DNA of 64,000 nt from Malania oleifera (GCF_029873635.1 NC_080423.1:97646397-97710396); one strand, 5' to 3'. Positions 36,510-50,130 are shown, numbered from the stretch's first letter. Translations and numbers: made by a program. Notes: generated from the sequence alone by a model not told the origin.

Positions 36510-38461
36510 CAACTACTATACCTTTTCCGGATATCACATGCCCTAGAAAAATGACATGCCTCAACCAAAATTCACATTTCTTGAATTTCGCGTACAATTT
36601 TCTTTCCCTCAATACCTGCAACACTAACCTCAAATGATGTTCATGCTCCTCAAAATCCTTCGAATATACCGGTTTATCATCTATAAAAATCATAACGAAT
36701 TGGTCTAGACACTGATGGAATACCCGATTCATCAAGTCCATAAACATTGTCGGTGCATTTGTCAGACCAAACGGCATAATGAAAAACTCGTAGTGCCCAT
36801 ATTTGGTCCTGAAAGCCGTCTTTGGAACGCCCTCCGCTTTAACTCTCACCTGGTGATAACCTAACCGGAGATCAATCTTGGAGTAAACTTGAGTCCCCTG
36901 GAGCTGATCAAATAGATCATTGATTCTGGGAAAAGGATATTTATTCTTTATTGTCACTTTGTTTATTTCTCTATAATCAATGCACATCCTCATGGTCCCA
37001 TCTTTCTTTTTGACGAACAAGACTGGCGCCCCCCAAGGAGACATGTTGGGCCTAATAAAACCTTTATCTAACAACTTTTGTAGCTGGTCTTTCAATTCTT
37101 GTTAATTTAACTAGAGCCATTCTCTAAGGCGCTTTAGAAATTGGTGTCATCCTTAGAAAAAGATCAATTGCAAATTATATCTCTCGATCAGGTGGTAAGT
37201 CAGGTAACTCCTCTGGAAAAATATCTGGAAATTATCTAACCACTAAAATATCAGTAAGCTTCAATTCTCCCTCTAGCCTCTCCTTTACATAAGCTATGAA
37301 TCCCTGACAACCACCCTAACACAGCCTCCTCAGTTCTAAAGCCGACACTAACTGCAGTGGGGTGCACAAACGCGATCCCAACGAATCCAAATTCCTGCTC
37401 ACCCGAGGGTCTGAAGATCACTTCTTTCTGATAACAGTCAATGCTGACATGATTAGCTCCCAACCAGTCCATACCCAATATCACATCAAACCTCTGTAGG
37501 TCTAGTACCACAAGATCAACTGGGTAGTACTTTCCCCTCAATGGCCACTAGGAAATTCCTAAGTACCTTTCTACACTTCACTGTAGATCTAGTCAGCGTG
37601 CAATAGACAACTCTACATCTAATAGTTGTGCCTCAATCCTAAATAATTTAGCATAACCCGATGATACAAATGAATGGGTGGCACTTGTGTAAAAAAAAAA
37701 AAACAACTTTATATGATAAAGTGGTAAGAATACCTATCACGACATCTACGGCAGTCTCAACGTCTCCCAGCGTTAAAGCATAAACCCTCGCCGGGGCTAC
37801 ATTCCTCTACTGGCCGCCACCCCTGGGTGCTTGATTATGTCTCTAGATCTGTCTAGGGGCTGGTGCTCTGTTTGGTGACCATTGACACTCCCATGCTATG
37901 TGTCTAGGTCTTCCACAACTATAGAAAACATTATTCCTTAACCGGCATGCTTCTGTATGCCTCCCACCACAAATAAAGCAAAAAGGGTATGCTTGCTCAC
38001 CCCGATACCCGTGATCTCCTCTCTCTTGTCTCTGAACTTTGCCAAATCTATCTCCCCTCCAATGGCCTCGTCTAGAACTCGCCTGAAATCCCAGAGGTGC
38101 AGGTCTCTTTCTCTAACTCGGGGCCCCCATATCCTTCTGGCTCGGTGCTCCTGCATCTTTCTCCTCGCTCTCCTCTGCCACAGTAGCCCTGTCAACAAGC
38201 TTAGAGAAGTCCTACAACTTTAAAACCACCACTAGTTTATAAATATCCCATCTCAAACCCCTATCAAACATCTTAGCCTTTTTCACCTCATTTGGAACAA
38301 TATAAGGGGTGAAGCGTGACAACTCAATAAACTTCGCTACGTACTACTGGACTGTAAGATTTCCTTAGTTCAATCCCAGAAATTATGCTGCCTTCGCCTC
38401 CCTGATGGTGGCGGGAAAATAGCGATCAAAGAAGATTTCTTAAAATCAGCACCAAGTCATA
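36510..38461 (-). pseudogene. E6 gag end, protease and RT
   Basis: The gag part (38461-37780) is in fragments: LSRFTPYIVPNEVKKAKMF, the basic RRGHWRGDRFGK region and a zinc knuckle (CFICGGRHTEACRLR). The protease motif is decayed (SATHSFVS after a T run near 37690). The linker has FDVILGMDWLGANHVS. RT at 37095-36510 has an open frame with [27 protein letters not shown] and MPFGLTNAP. Its catalytic motif reads FIDDKP, so both Asp remain but the next residues are changed. RT is cut at 36509 by the LTR fragment. Confidence 0.87.
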
Positions 38462-40615
38462 TGTGGTGACCTGCTTAATTTCCACATTTTTTTTATAGGA
38501 TCAATATCACAAATCTCAGCTCAACAGATCAAAGTCCATCTGGACCCGTGGGTACCAGGGATATATCAAAACATATAGTAGAAGCCTAAGCAGTAGGAAA
38601 CATACAATCACATACATCTCATCATATCATACATCACAATACCAGAGTTACTACAATCACTATATTTCAGTATATACATCCTAAAAAAAATCAAATCCAG
38701 GGACATTCCCCACAAAATCTAACTGTCCCTACAAAAACTCACCCTTCAAAAAGGGTAGACAACAACTCTAGATCAGCGGGGCTTTTCCCGCTCTCCTATT
38801 AGGGGAACCTGAAAAGTTTATAAAATTTAAGGGTGAGACACCTCTCAGTAAGGGAAATAAACTAATACCAGTATGTGGCAACATGAGTATTCCGTGTTAT
38901 ACACATATCATACATAACATATTCAGTAACTATTTTTTCAAATCTGGGAAAACATATATATATCAAAACATGGCAGAACATACTTCATTTTCATAACATA
39001 TCTCATCTCATATCATAATAATAACATATAAACATCCCTAGTAGGTTAGCTGGCTATTGTCATGTATTACCCCCACATGACTGAGTTGTGTGGCTCGAAG
39101 GTAGGACCTGACAATGGTTGGCCGACCATTACCAAGTTAAAAGTGCAGTCTGTAAGTCCAATGGGTCTGCCTGACCTGGTCCATACACCAGGGGCGATCA
39201 CACTCTTCTTAAAAACCACATCAACCATCCAATCTCACACCACTCCGTACATCGGCGTTAACACAGATATCATGATCATAAAGACTATGGACACATAGCA
39301 ACAGTACCGTGCAAGTGCTAGCCTAGACCAAGCCAACCAGGTTCTGATACCATATAACATATATTGAAACTGTGATACATGGATATTCCATATCACTAAT
39401 TATCAGATCAATCACATCATTTTGCATATATACGTATATCATGAAAATCATCGGCTCATACGCCGGTATTACACATTTTACCATAACTCAGCCCGTACGC
39501 CGGCAAATCATAGCACAACCCGTACGCTGGCAAATCACATTATAGCACAGCTTGTACGCTAGCAAATCACATCATAGTACAGCCCGTATGCTAGAAAATC
39601 ACATCATAACACAGCCCATACACTGACAAATCACATCATAGCACAGCCCGTACGCTAGCAAATCACATCATAGTACGGCCCGTATGCCGGCAAACATATA
39701 TAAAAATCTCAGCCCGTACACCGGTTTTCCCATTATAAAAATCTGTTTCATAATCTCATTCTAGAAAACAGTATTTCAAAAATTGTATACTCATGCCACA
39801 CTAAGGTTTTCCGCATATTCAACATACCAACATTTCATCAGTATTTTCTCAAATATAAATCATATATATATACATATTTATTTTCCTGAAATCAAATGCT
39901 ACTTATATACATATATTTCTCAAAAACAACTAGCTTAGTTTATCCCCTTACCTGATTCCTGAAAAGCCCTTAAGAAAATTTGCCCTGCACACGTAGGGTT
40001 CTCAACTCAACACACTAGAAACTCCATTTCCCAGAATTAAAGTTCAGTATTTCTAAGCGTATAACACTTTCCTCAACTGTCAAAAATCCAAATATTGAAT
40101 AGAAAACCTTACCCTGGATTTGGGATGGTTTCCACCTTGCTTTCACTAACGATCCGCTCCGACAGATTTGGAGAGAACTTCCCCAAGAGCATCGTGGTGA
40201 CTTCGGATTGTCGATCCAACGAAGATCTAGCCCGAAATCGACAAAAGAGAGGGAGAGAACCGAAGGGGAGAGAGAGAGAGAGGATAATTAGCTTCTTAGG
40301 GAAGTTTAAAATTCGGATTTTGATATTTATAGATAGGGGATTTCGTTGACGAAATTCAGTCCTTCGTCGACGAAATTCGGTCGGCTCAAACCTCTCTCGA
40401 TATTTCTTCGTCGATGAGTCCCCTGTATTTATCGATGAATTCTTTTATACCTTCATTGACGAATCCCCTGTATTCGTCGACGAACCCTTGATGCTTTCCC
40501 CTTGGTTTTTCCTTCCATTCCCGTTCGTCGACGAAGTCGACTACCTCCTTTTGTTACTGTCTCCATTTCCTTTCCTCTTTATTATTTAAATCCCATTATT
40601 ATTTGGGTCGTTACA
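38462..40615 (-). mobile_element. Solo gypsy LTR with TCATA duplication (2154 bp)
   Basis: It starts TGTAACGACCC at 40615 and ends ...GGTCACCACA at 38462. TCATA occurs on both sides (38457-38461 and 40616-40620), a 5-bp target-site duplication. The insertion splits E6 gag. No coding sequence is inside, so it is a solo LTR formed by LTR-LTR recombination. It carries decamers at 40340-40545, the CGTACG minisatellite at 39450-39740 and the GC-rich leader block at 39060-39250. Confidence 0.95.
39450..39740 (-). repeat. Minisatellite in solo LTR leader
   Basis: About eight units of AGCCCGTACGCTAGCAAATC type, roughly 30-35 bp each, many ending in ACATCATAGCAC. This is more units than at 560-740. 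Confidence 0.8.
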
Positions 40616-41012
40616 TCATAGCTACTGGTACCTGTCTCTGTTCCTCCAGTAATATCATAGCTATCCACCACCTTTTGACCTCACCTGTTTGTTTATAAGC
40701 AGCATAAAGAACCCTCTACTCATCAGTGCAATGGAGGGCCTTTAGTATTTTCTCGATCTCCTGCATCCAATTCTCAGCCACTGCAGGATCGACTCCTCCT
40801 GAGAATGCTGGAGGATTCATCTCCATAAACTTCTCAATAGTACAGCCTCGATCTAACAATGGTCCTTCCTGCTCTCTAGATCTACGTGCAATATCAGTCA
40901 TAGCCTGCTAAGCCATGCTATCTCGTACTGCGTCTGAATCACCACCGCCCGCACCAGAGGGGCCTGTACCATCGTCTCCACTAACATGAGCACTACTACC
41001 CCCAGGGTCCAT
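40616..41012 (-). pseudogene. E6 gag N-terminal part
   Basis: The start codon is at 41012 (MDPGGSSAHVSGDDGTGP), preceded by the acceptor-like CTTATTATAG and a G. The gag domain start is clear: CTIEKFMEMNPPAFSGGVDP and ENWMQEIEKILKALHCTDE. Stops occur at Gln positions (after DSMA and after CTDE). The frame is interrupted at 40616 by the solo LTR and resumes at 38461 with the expected next region. Confidence 0.9.
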
Positions 41013-41361
41013 CCTATAATAAGATAAACGTAGTCTGAGAACCTTGTCTGTACAACATAATCAGTATATTCATCAAATTTTGAAATCGAAAAACGTCAAT
41101 TAATCTATCGTCCTTACCCTCAATTTAAGATTCAATCCAGTAATTGAGAAACACAACCCGACCATAGTTTACCATGACTTTCCTAAAATCGTCACCCTAG
41201 GAAAGACATAGAAATCACAACAAAAATTATGCTCCCTGATCACTAAACAAAACCCTAAATACTTATCTTCATTCCGTAACATTGATTCACTAAATTCCTA
41301 TTCTATTTCTATACTCTGATATTGTTTAAGCTGCACTCTATAGTCTACAGAACCTAACAAC

Positions 41362-41380
41362 CTAGGCTCTGATACCAAAT
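41362..41380 (-). other. Primer-binding site of E6
   Basis: On the minus strand, TTTGGTATCAGAGCC follows the LTR end within three bases. It matches the tRNA-Met site. Confidence 0.9.
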
Positions 41381-43899
41381 TATAATGACCTAAAATTTTC
41401 ATCCTTTTTTTTCTATATTAATATAATTCTTAATACCTTACATGAGCATTGCCATAATCATCACGGCCCGAAGCGGGACCGTGGTAACTTGTGCATTTCA
41501 TATAACACCTAAGCAACAGAAGTACATACATATCCAACATATTTTAAAATACAATACCAGAGTACTATATATCTAGTTGTACCCACACGCACATATACAT
41601 AACACTTCCCAAAAGTCCCAAAATACTGTGGGCTCCACAAACCAGCCCAAATCTCACCCCAAAAACTGCGCCGACTCAAAAACCACCTCTACCCCTAAGT
41701 CGGGCCTGCTCGCCTCTCTGGATTACCTGAAATGTTTAATAATGCTGGGGTGAGACACCTCTCAGTAAGGAGAAACATGTTATTATCAGTGTGTGACATA
41801 TGAGTTAATTGGCAACATATCATTTAATTAATATTGTATATGATATACATAAAGAAAAACATATGTATAATAACACATGCTTATGTCATTTAGAATATTA
41901 AAATTTCTGAGTTTATCTATTCGAAAGTACTTCTATATATAATAAATAGTCCTTGCTTTCTGTGTGCACTATACATATATATAAATCTATAAATTTCCCC
42001 CCTAGATGGCTATATGTCATGACTTACCCCCTCAGGACTAGGTTGTGTACCTCGTAGGCGGGGCTAAACACTGGTGGCCCTCCAGTGCTAGCCTAATTGT
42101 ATGCATATCTAGATGCTTATAGCACGAAAGGCCCGCTCCACCTGGTCTGGACGCCAGGGAGCTCACAACTCTACCTGAGGACACAATCGGCTGTGCCATA
42201 CTCTAGACGTACGGTTGCATTGTCTATGCTGTATAGCAACGGTACCGTGCTCTATAAATTGTTGTATTTCATCGAGGTCTGATACTGTATAATAATATTT
42301 CTATATAAATCTAACTATTTACCATGATTCTATATTTCTGTAACAACCATGATTCTATATCAACTATATAACCATAACGCTGTAATAACTGTATATCTAT
42401 ATAATATGTAACTATAATTCTGTATTCTGTAGTTCTGTATGTCATGGCTCTATGCTCTATATAATCTGTATTTCTGTACATCACAGTTCTATACTCTGTA
42501 TATCATGGCTCTATAAAATTCTATATAATCATGGCTTTGTATATTTCTATATAACCATGGTAATAAAAACACCATATAATCAATTCTGTAAAACACTGTA
42601 CAATCATGTTCTGAAATATACTACGTAATCATAATTCTGTAATCCACTGTATAAGCATGATTCTATAAAATACTGTATATCATATAAATTATATTTCTGT
42701 ATAATTTTGTATATTCATAGTTCTGTATATAAAACTATATAAGTTATGTTTCATAACTTTGTAGGCTATATAATCAAGTTTCTGTAAAACTGTATGACAT
42801 GTTTCTATAGAAACTATATATATAAGCATAATTCTGCAACTTTGTATGAACATTCTATAGTATCTCAGTATTACTTATGCCACACAACAAAATAAAATCT
42901 CTATAATCATACTCTGTAAAACTATATAATTTTCAAGCTCTGATATGTTCAAAAATCATATTCTAATACTCAAGATCAAATACTATACTTTACTGGTAAA
43001 GTTTCTAATAAAGCTAGCATAACGTATATTTCCCTTGCTTGACTATCTAGCTCTAGATACTATTTTATAATATGCATGCGGTGTTCATAATTTCCAACAT
43101 CCTCAAATAACACCCATATAATTCCCAGTCACACAACTGAATTTACCATAATAATGATCACATTCATATTTTTCCCAACTCCACATATCTAGAATTTCTA
43201 AACTATAATTTACCTGGGCTCTTGGAAAGATACTTACTGGGGTCCTCAATCCATACTTGCAGGGTCCCAAAAATACCCTAATCCTAAAAATACAACACCC
43301 CAATGTTACTTCACAAAACTCTAGTATATCCTCATACCATAGCAAATCTAGGCTCAGATAAACCTGATAATAATAAAAATACCCAAATAATCTACTTACC
43401 CTGGTTTTGGGATGGTGCCCAAGTTGGCCTAACCAACAATTTACTCTAGCAAACTTGAAGAGAATCTTCCTAGGAGTAACATGGCGGCTTCCGATCATCG
43501 AACCGGCAAAGAACGAAACTGGAATCATAGAGAGAATGAGAGGGGAACAAATTTTAGAGAGAGATGGAGCTTGGCATGCAAATCCTTGCAAAAAATGTGA
43601 TTTTTGACCTTAAATAGAATGCTTGTCCACGTAGCCTCGTCGACCAGCCATATCATCTCGTCAACGAGTCCACGTAGAGGGCTCGTTGATGATCACCTAA
43701 CCCTTGTCGACGAGTTTCAGGCCTTGAAATCAGCCTTCTTGGTAAGTTCTCGTCGACAAGACACGAGTCCATGTCGACGAGCCCAAGAAGGCTTATCATC
43801 AACGAGCGCTCTGCGTTCGTTGACAAGACCCTGCTGAGTCCCTCTTGAAATTTTCCTTTTCTCTATTTTATTTTATTATTTAATTACTATAATTATTCG
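41381..43899 (-). mobile_element. E6 5' LTR, main part (start lies at 57657-57671)
   Basis: The LTR end is GGTCATTATA at 41381, next to the primer site. Its first bases (TGTAGAGATTCG) lie at 57671-57657, and E5 has inserted between. Decamers lie at 43630-43835, with an early leader at 43440-43620. Donor-like CAGGGTAAG is near 43399, then an acceptor-like TTTTTAGGATTAG and a second donor CAGGTAAAT near 43215. The GC-rich block lies at 42020-42110. A long AT-rich stretch with many CTGTATA-like repeats runs at 42280-42960. Confidence 0.87.
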
Positions 43900-45941
43900 T
43901 GTAATGACCAGACCCTTTATACGGACCCAGATGTCACTCACTTATACAAAATACCTGTATCTGTTCAAGATACGTAAACAACCCGCCCTAACAAGGGACA
44001 TACGGGTATAAATCATACATGATTATGATGTAAATGTCGCAGAAAAACATAAACATCCATTGGGATTTCTATCAGTCTTGTACCAGAGTTTACTAATACA
44101 TCCACACCGTTTACATAAATTCAGACATAGAATAAATCCTGCAATTACAACCCTCCAAAAAGGAACTTCATCGAAGTTTAATACAACATTCAAACGCTTA
44201 CGTAAGCTAACCAAAAATAATCTCCCCAGGCCCTTTTTCTATTAGGACCGACGTACTGATGGACCTGAAAACAAAGGTTGTATAATAGGGTGAGACACCT
44301 CTCAGTAAGGAAGAAAGTGTTACAATAATGTGTGACTGCATATATGCACATTTTCATAGAATCATACATTTGAAACATTTGTTTACAATACTGTAACATA
44401 TAACATTTATCTGCACATCAAGTATTTGAATCATGCATATGATTATTAGAACAACGACCATCTTGTCATACATGTATTGCCTATTGACCCCTGGCACGGG
44501 TTGTGCACTGATATCTCCAACAATGCCCTGTTCGTGCAGGCATATGTAAAGTATCTATGTATAGTCCGACTGCCCTTATCTGGTTTATTATTTTTCCAGT
44601 GGTTTCATTACACCTGCTAGCCGACTATCTATGTACCCAAACTGATTTTAAATATGAATGGTTGCACTGTACCCTTCCAGCTAAGGAATTCCCTGCCATT
44701 GGAGTTTCTTTCACCTCCATTACTGAAGCTTTTTCAACTTCTTACATTGGAGTATCTTTCAAATCCTATTACTGGAGTATCTTTCAACTCCTTAGTAGCA
44801 AGTTGTGGTTCCATTTATCATATATACAATTTATAGCAAAATATAGTAACCTGCGCAATTCCAGTATTTTCACAAATTCAATTAATCATATCGGGTTCAA
44901 ACCAACGCCTATCCACTCGATTCCCCTTTTTACTTATATACAACTCCGTGTATAACCAGCCTCTGTTTTCCTCATTTTCAATATTACAAATTGGAACTCC
45001 GTTCCTATAATCTATATCAATAGTATAGAAAATTCATACATTTCCATTTCAACATATATCACACGAGTTTAGTCCAAAATACGCTAAACGATAAAAAAAT
45101 CCAGTAAACATCATTTAAATGAAACAGTAAAGGATTCAAGCATCTCCTATTACAATATAAATGCAAATAAGTAATTTTCATAAGGTTTTGAGATCATATG
45201 CCAAAATCCTAGTTTTTACCAAAAATCGTAAAATCGTCAAACCGACATTTCTATTGGGTAGAATTTTGCAAATAAGCAGTTAAATCATACATATAAATAT
45301 AAACTAACTTTTTAGTGGTTTAGTTTTCCAAAAAAAGTTGTTGTAATCAAATTCCCCTTACCTTAAACTCAAAACGAAATCACGTACAAAACCGATCCAA
45401 ATCGACAACCTGGGACCTTGAAACCTAAAAACCACAAAACATAATCTTACCATAACTTTGACTACTACCCAAATATCCAATAAAATTTGAGATCGGATCC
45501 TTACCTCGATTTTTGGGAAAACCCAAAAATCTCAGAAACTACAATCTGATCCGCTAAAATTGTAGAGTTTCCTCTTCTGATCCATGCAGTACCCTCCGTT
45601 TTCGGAAATGGACGACGAACGGCGAAGAGTCTTAGAGAGAGAGAGATTTCATTAGTAGAGAGAGAAAGAGAGAGCTTTTGGGAGAAACTTAGCTCTTAAG
45701 CAACTCAAAACGGATATTTATAGGGCCTTTGACCAAGTCTAACTCGTCGACGAGGGGGCGTCTTCGTCGACGAATCCACCACACAGTTCGTCGACGAGGC
45801 CATACCTTCGTCGTTGAGCCCAATCTGGATATTTTTACTGAGCTGCTCGGTATTTGCTTGTCGACGAGGCTCTGAAGAACTTCATCAATGAACGTGACCC
45901 TTCGTCGACAAATCCTTCTTATACAGGTTTGGGTCCCTACA
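43900..45941 (-). mobile_element. E5 3' LTR (2042 bp)
   Basis: It starts TGTAGGGACCC and ends GGTCATTACA. Decamers start at 45744, 45764, 45788 and 45808, with steps of 20, 24 and 20 bp. The TATA-like box is near 45717. The leader hairpin region is at 44488-44500. Confidence 0.93.
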
Positions 45942-45958
45942 ATCTCCCCTCCCTATAA
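45942..45958 (-). other. Polypurine tract of E5
   Basis: On the minus strand, AGGGAGGGGAGAT directly precedes the 3' LTR start. Confidence 0.9.
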
Positions 45959-46196
45959 GAATTTTGTCCTCGAAATTTACCAACAATTGTTAACATAATC
46001 TTTTCTTACAGTCCCGCTTTACAAATGAGTCGACCGTCACCTACAAAGTGACTTTGGTCCAAATTCATTACATATCCTCACATATGGTGGAGGAATACCG
46101 TGGTTACAGAAAGGATACATTGAAAGATTACATATAAAAACAAGACTCTCCCATTGATCACATCATTCAATCTATACCACTTACACTACTATATAA

Positions 46197-47350
46197 CTAC
46201 GTACTATCAAATAACTGTGGGTACTTCTGGCGTATTTCATATTCTAGTTCCCATGAAGCTTCTTCCACTACATGGTTTTGCCATAATACCTTTATGAGAG
46301 GTATTTCCTTAGTCCGTAACTGTTGTACTTTCCAAGTCAATATCTGCACTGGTACTTCCTCATACGATAAGACATCGCTGATCTCTAAAGGTTTGTAACT
46401 CAGTACATGTGATGGATCTAGTATGTACTTCCTCAGTACAGACACGTGAAATACATCATGTACTCTGGACAACGCTGGAGGTAAAGCCACTAGATAAGCA
46501 ACCGAACCTATCCTTTCAAGGATTTCAAAAGGCCCGACATACCGAGGACCTAGCTTCCCCTTCTTCCCGAATCTCATCACCCTTTTCATCGGAGTGATTC
46601 TCAAGAATACCATATCTCCTATCCCAAATTCCAACACTCATCGATGAGTATCAACATAACTCTTCTGTCGACTATGAGCAGCTTTAATTCTTTCCTTGAT
46701 CAATTCGACCTTTGCAGAGGTCTGCTGAATTAATTCTCGACCTAGTATTTTCCGCTCACCTAGTTGATCCCAGTACAACAGAGATCGACACCGACGACCG
46801 TACAAAGCCTCATAAGGTGCCATCTTTATGCTTTCCCTGGTAACTGTTGTTGTATGCAAATTCAACAAGCAGTAGATATCGTTTCCAACTATCACCAAAA
46901 TCTAGTACACAAGCCCGCAAAATATCCTCTAACGTCTGAATAGTCCTCTCTGATTGTCCATCCGTCTATAGGTGAAAAGATGTACTGAATGTCAATTGTG
47001 ATCCCAAGGCATCCTGTAAACTCCTCCAGAAACGAGATGTAAAACGTAGATCTCGATCTGAAACAATAGAAATAGGGACACCATGGAGTTGTACCACCTC
47101 CTGCACATAAAGATTTTCCAGCCTATTCAGAGAGTAGCTGACTCTGATTGGAATGAAATGTGCAGTCTTCGTCAACTGATCTACTATAACCCATATGACA
47201 TTCTACCTATGCACTGCTACAGGTAAACCCATCACAAAATCCATCGAGATGTGTTCCCACTTCCACTTAGGGATGTCAAGTGGCTGAAGTGGTCCTGCCG
47301 GCCTCTGATGTTCCGCTTTGATTTTTTGACATGTCAGACACTGCTCTACA
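46197..47350 (-). pseudogene. E5 integrase and chromodomain-like C-terminus
   Basis: The frame resumes at 47350 right after the inserted solo LTR. It begins with the integrase zinc-binding end ([18 protein letters not shown]) and continues [33 protein letters not shown] and [13 protein letters not shown] of the catalytic core. [15 protein letters not shown] follows. The last 146 codons (46637-46197) are one open frame. They hold RYVGPFEILERIG, VHDVFHVSVLRKYI and the chromodomain-like EEVPVQILTWKVQQLRTKEI, ending in KYPQLF. Stops and a frameshift between 47200 and 46640 break the core. Confidence 0.9.
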
Positions 47351-48018
47351 TGTAATAACCCGAAATTTTTCCACAATGCCTCGTCAATAAACACAGGAGT
47401 TCGTTGATGAGCGCATAAGGGGGACCTCATCGACGAAGCCATGCCTTGTCGACGAAAAGATACTGAGAAAGGTTTTAGGGACAGTCTGAAATTCATCGAC
47501 GAGGGAGGAAGTTTGTCGACTAAATTATTAAAGGACTCGTCGACGAGGTGATGTTTCTCATTGACAAATTTGGCTCTGTAAATAGTGAAAACCCAGATTT
47601 TTTAACAAATTTCAACGAGAAACTCTCTCTCTCTCTCTCTCTCTTTTTCTCTCTCTCTAAAACGTTTATCCTTCATTCTCTCTTTGATCCTGGCCCCATT
47701 TCTCGCCAGATTGAAGATCTGAGGCCACCACGATGCTCCTAGCAAAGTTCTCTACAAGTCTGCCAGAGCAAATCATGGGGAAAGTTGGTTTGAAATTCAT
47801 CCCAAATACAGGGTAAGGTATTTTATTTAGATTATGCCTTCCTTGTAGTTATAAGAAATGTCATAGATAAGAAAATACTGATGTTTTGTTCTAAGAGATA
47901 TTGTTTTCAAGATGTTGAGCTAAGAACCTGGCGGGCATAGGGCCAGAATTTCGTAAAGGCTTTTCAAAGATAAGGTAAAGGAAATATGTTATGTTAGGAG
48001 ATTTACTTACGTTATCAG

Positions 48019-48055
<37 letters not shown>

Positions 48056-48891
48056 CTGTCTATGTAATCATCTAAAATAAATTGTATATGTATACATATT
48101 TTGTCTGTATAAAATCTGCAATTATCTAACTATATTTGTATAACTTGAAATACTGAAAAACTACATAATGTATACCAGATATTATACAGAATGTGAATTT
48201 TCAAAGAATGTGTGGCCTGAGTATATGATATTGTAATGGAGTTTTATATAGTTTTTCAGTATTTCAAGTTATACAAATATAGTTAGATAATTGACATTTT
48301 ATATAGACAGAATATGTATACATATATAGTTTATTTCAGATGATTACATAGACAATTATATATATATATATATATATATATCAGTATATTTATATTTATT
48401 CAGAACAGTATATACAGTGTATATAGAAAGTTATGTTTTCCTAAATGCCATAACACTTAGATTAAACAGAAAGGAAGTACACACAGATTATATAGAAAGA
48501 AAGTACAGACAGATTACACAGCTATATCATCAAGATGCTACAGATATTACAGTATTTATAGTACAGTAATATAGAGTTATGGTTATTTTGAAAATATAAT
48601 GAAAATAGTATAAAGACTATAGTATGTATATATATAGTATCAGAACCCTGTGGAAAGATTACAGACAGATACAGTACAGATATAGAATACAGAATACAGA
48701 GCAAGGTACCGTTGCTAGATACAGATAGAGTGCAACCACATATCTCAGATAGTGTGTGTGAAGTGACCTGAAGAATAATATGATTTTAATAATAAGAGGG
48801 AGAGAAATAGAAAAAAAAAAACAGAAGGACGCGTTCGTCGACGACATTGCATTTTAGGGGATAACCATAATTTCAAGGAAATTGCCAGGAC

Positions 48892-49076
48892 TCGTCGATG
48901 AATACAGGGCCTCGTCGACGAGTGCATAAGAAAATTCGTCGACGAACACAGGGCTTCGTCGACGAGAAAATCCCGAGAGAGGTTCTGGGGCAGCCTGAAT
49001 TTCGTCGACGAATACAAGGCCTCATCGATGAATTTAATGAAGGACTCGTCGATGAGGTGATGTGTCTCGTCAACGA
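48892..49076. promoter_or_regulatory. Best-preserved phased decamer array
   Basis: Eight decamers in two groups of four. Steps inside the groups are 20, 24, 20 and 20, 24, 21 bp, with 46 bp between groups. The TATA box follows about 12 bp after the last one. Confidence 0.7.
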
Positions 49077-49651
49077 AATCCCCTGTCTATAAATAGAAAA
49101 ATCCATATTTTTAAGCTTCTCTAAGAGGCTAACTCTCTCTCTCTCTCTCTCTCCCTCTCTCCCCTTCGGTTCTCTCCCTTTCTTTCATCAATTTCAGGCC
49201 AGATCTTCACCGGATCAACAATTTGAAGTCACCACGACGCTCCTGGGGAAGTTCTCTCTAAATCTGCCGGAGCGGATCGTCGGTGAAAGTAAGGTGGAAA
49301 CCATCCCAAATCCAGGGTAAGGCTTTTTACTCAATATTTGGATTTGTGACAGTTGTAAAAAGTGTTATACGCTTAGAAATACTGAACTTTAATTCTGGGC
49401 AATGTTGTTTCCAGGGGTGTTGAATTGGGAACGTAGGGAATTATCCCTAAGTTGAGGTAAGGCTTTTAAGACGAATTTGACTTAGTGATAGTTATATAAA
49501 ATATTGTACGTACGAAAATACTGAACTTTAATACTGAAAGTTTTTATTTTTAGGGTGTTGAGTTAGGAACCCTGCGGGTGCGGGGCAGTTTTATTAGGGG
49601 CTTTTCAGGAATCAGGTAAGGGGATAAACTAAACTAGTTCTTTTTTAGAAA

Positions 49652-49691
<40 letters not shown>

Positions 49692-49710
49692 TTTGATTCT
49701 GGAAAGTATA

Positions 49711-49748
<38 letters not shown>

Positions 49749-49894
49749 TTATATTTGGGGAAATACTGTTTAAATAATGTTATGTTGAATACGTGGAAAA
49801 TATGTTTAGTGTGGTATGAATATAATACGTTGGAAATACTATTTTCTGGGAATGTGAATGATACGGATTTTTATGATGTAAAACCGATGTACAG

Positions 49895-50130
49895 GCCGAG
49901 GTTTTTATATGTTTGCCAACGTACGGGCTGTGCTATGTGACCGTGATTTGGCGGCATACCGGCCGTGCTATGATGTGGTTTGCCGACGTACGAGCCGTGC
50001 TATGTTATGATTTGCTGGCGTACGGGCCGTGCCATGTTGTGATTTTCCAGCGTACGGGCTGTGCTAAGATGTGATTGCCGGCGTACGAGCCGTGCTATGA
50101 TAAAATGTGTATTACTGGCGTATGGGCCGA
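49895..50130 (+). repeat. Minisatellite in inner solo LTR leader
   Basis: Six or seven units of about 35 bp with the core GGCGTACGGGCCGTGCTATG and a TGTGATTTG spacer. Confidence 0.85.

Noticed and set aside
43103..43591. 162-codon minus-strand open frame
   Set aside because: It lies in the non-coding leader and early part of the E6 5' LTR, has no recognised domain and is not kept in related LTRs.
48892..49076. Regularly spaced short repeats resembling a CRISPR array
   Set aside because: Repeats are only 10 bp, spacing alternates between about 20 and 24 bp, the DNA is plant nuclear and the array lies in an LTR promoter.
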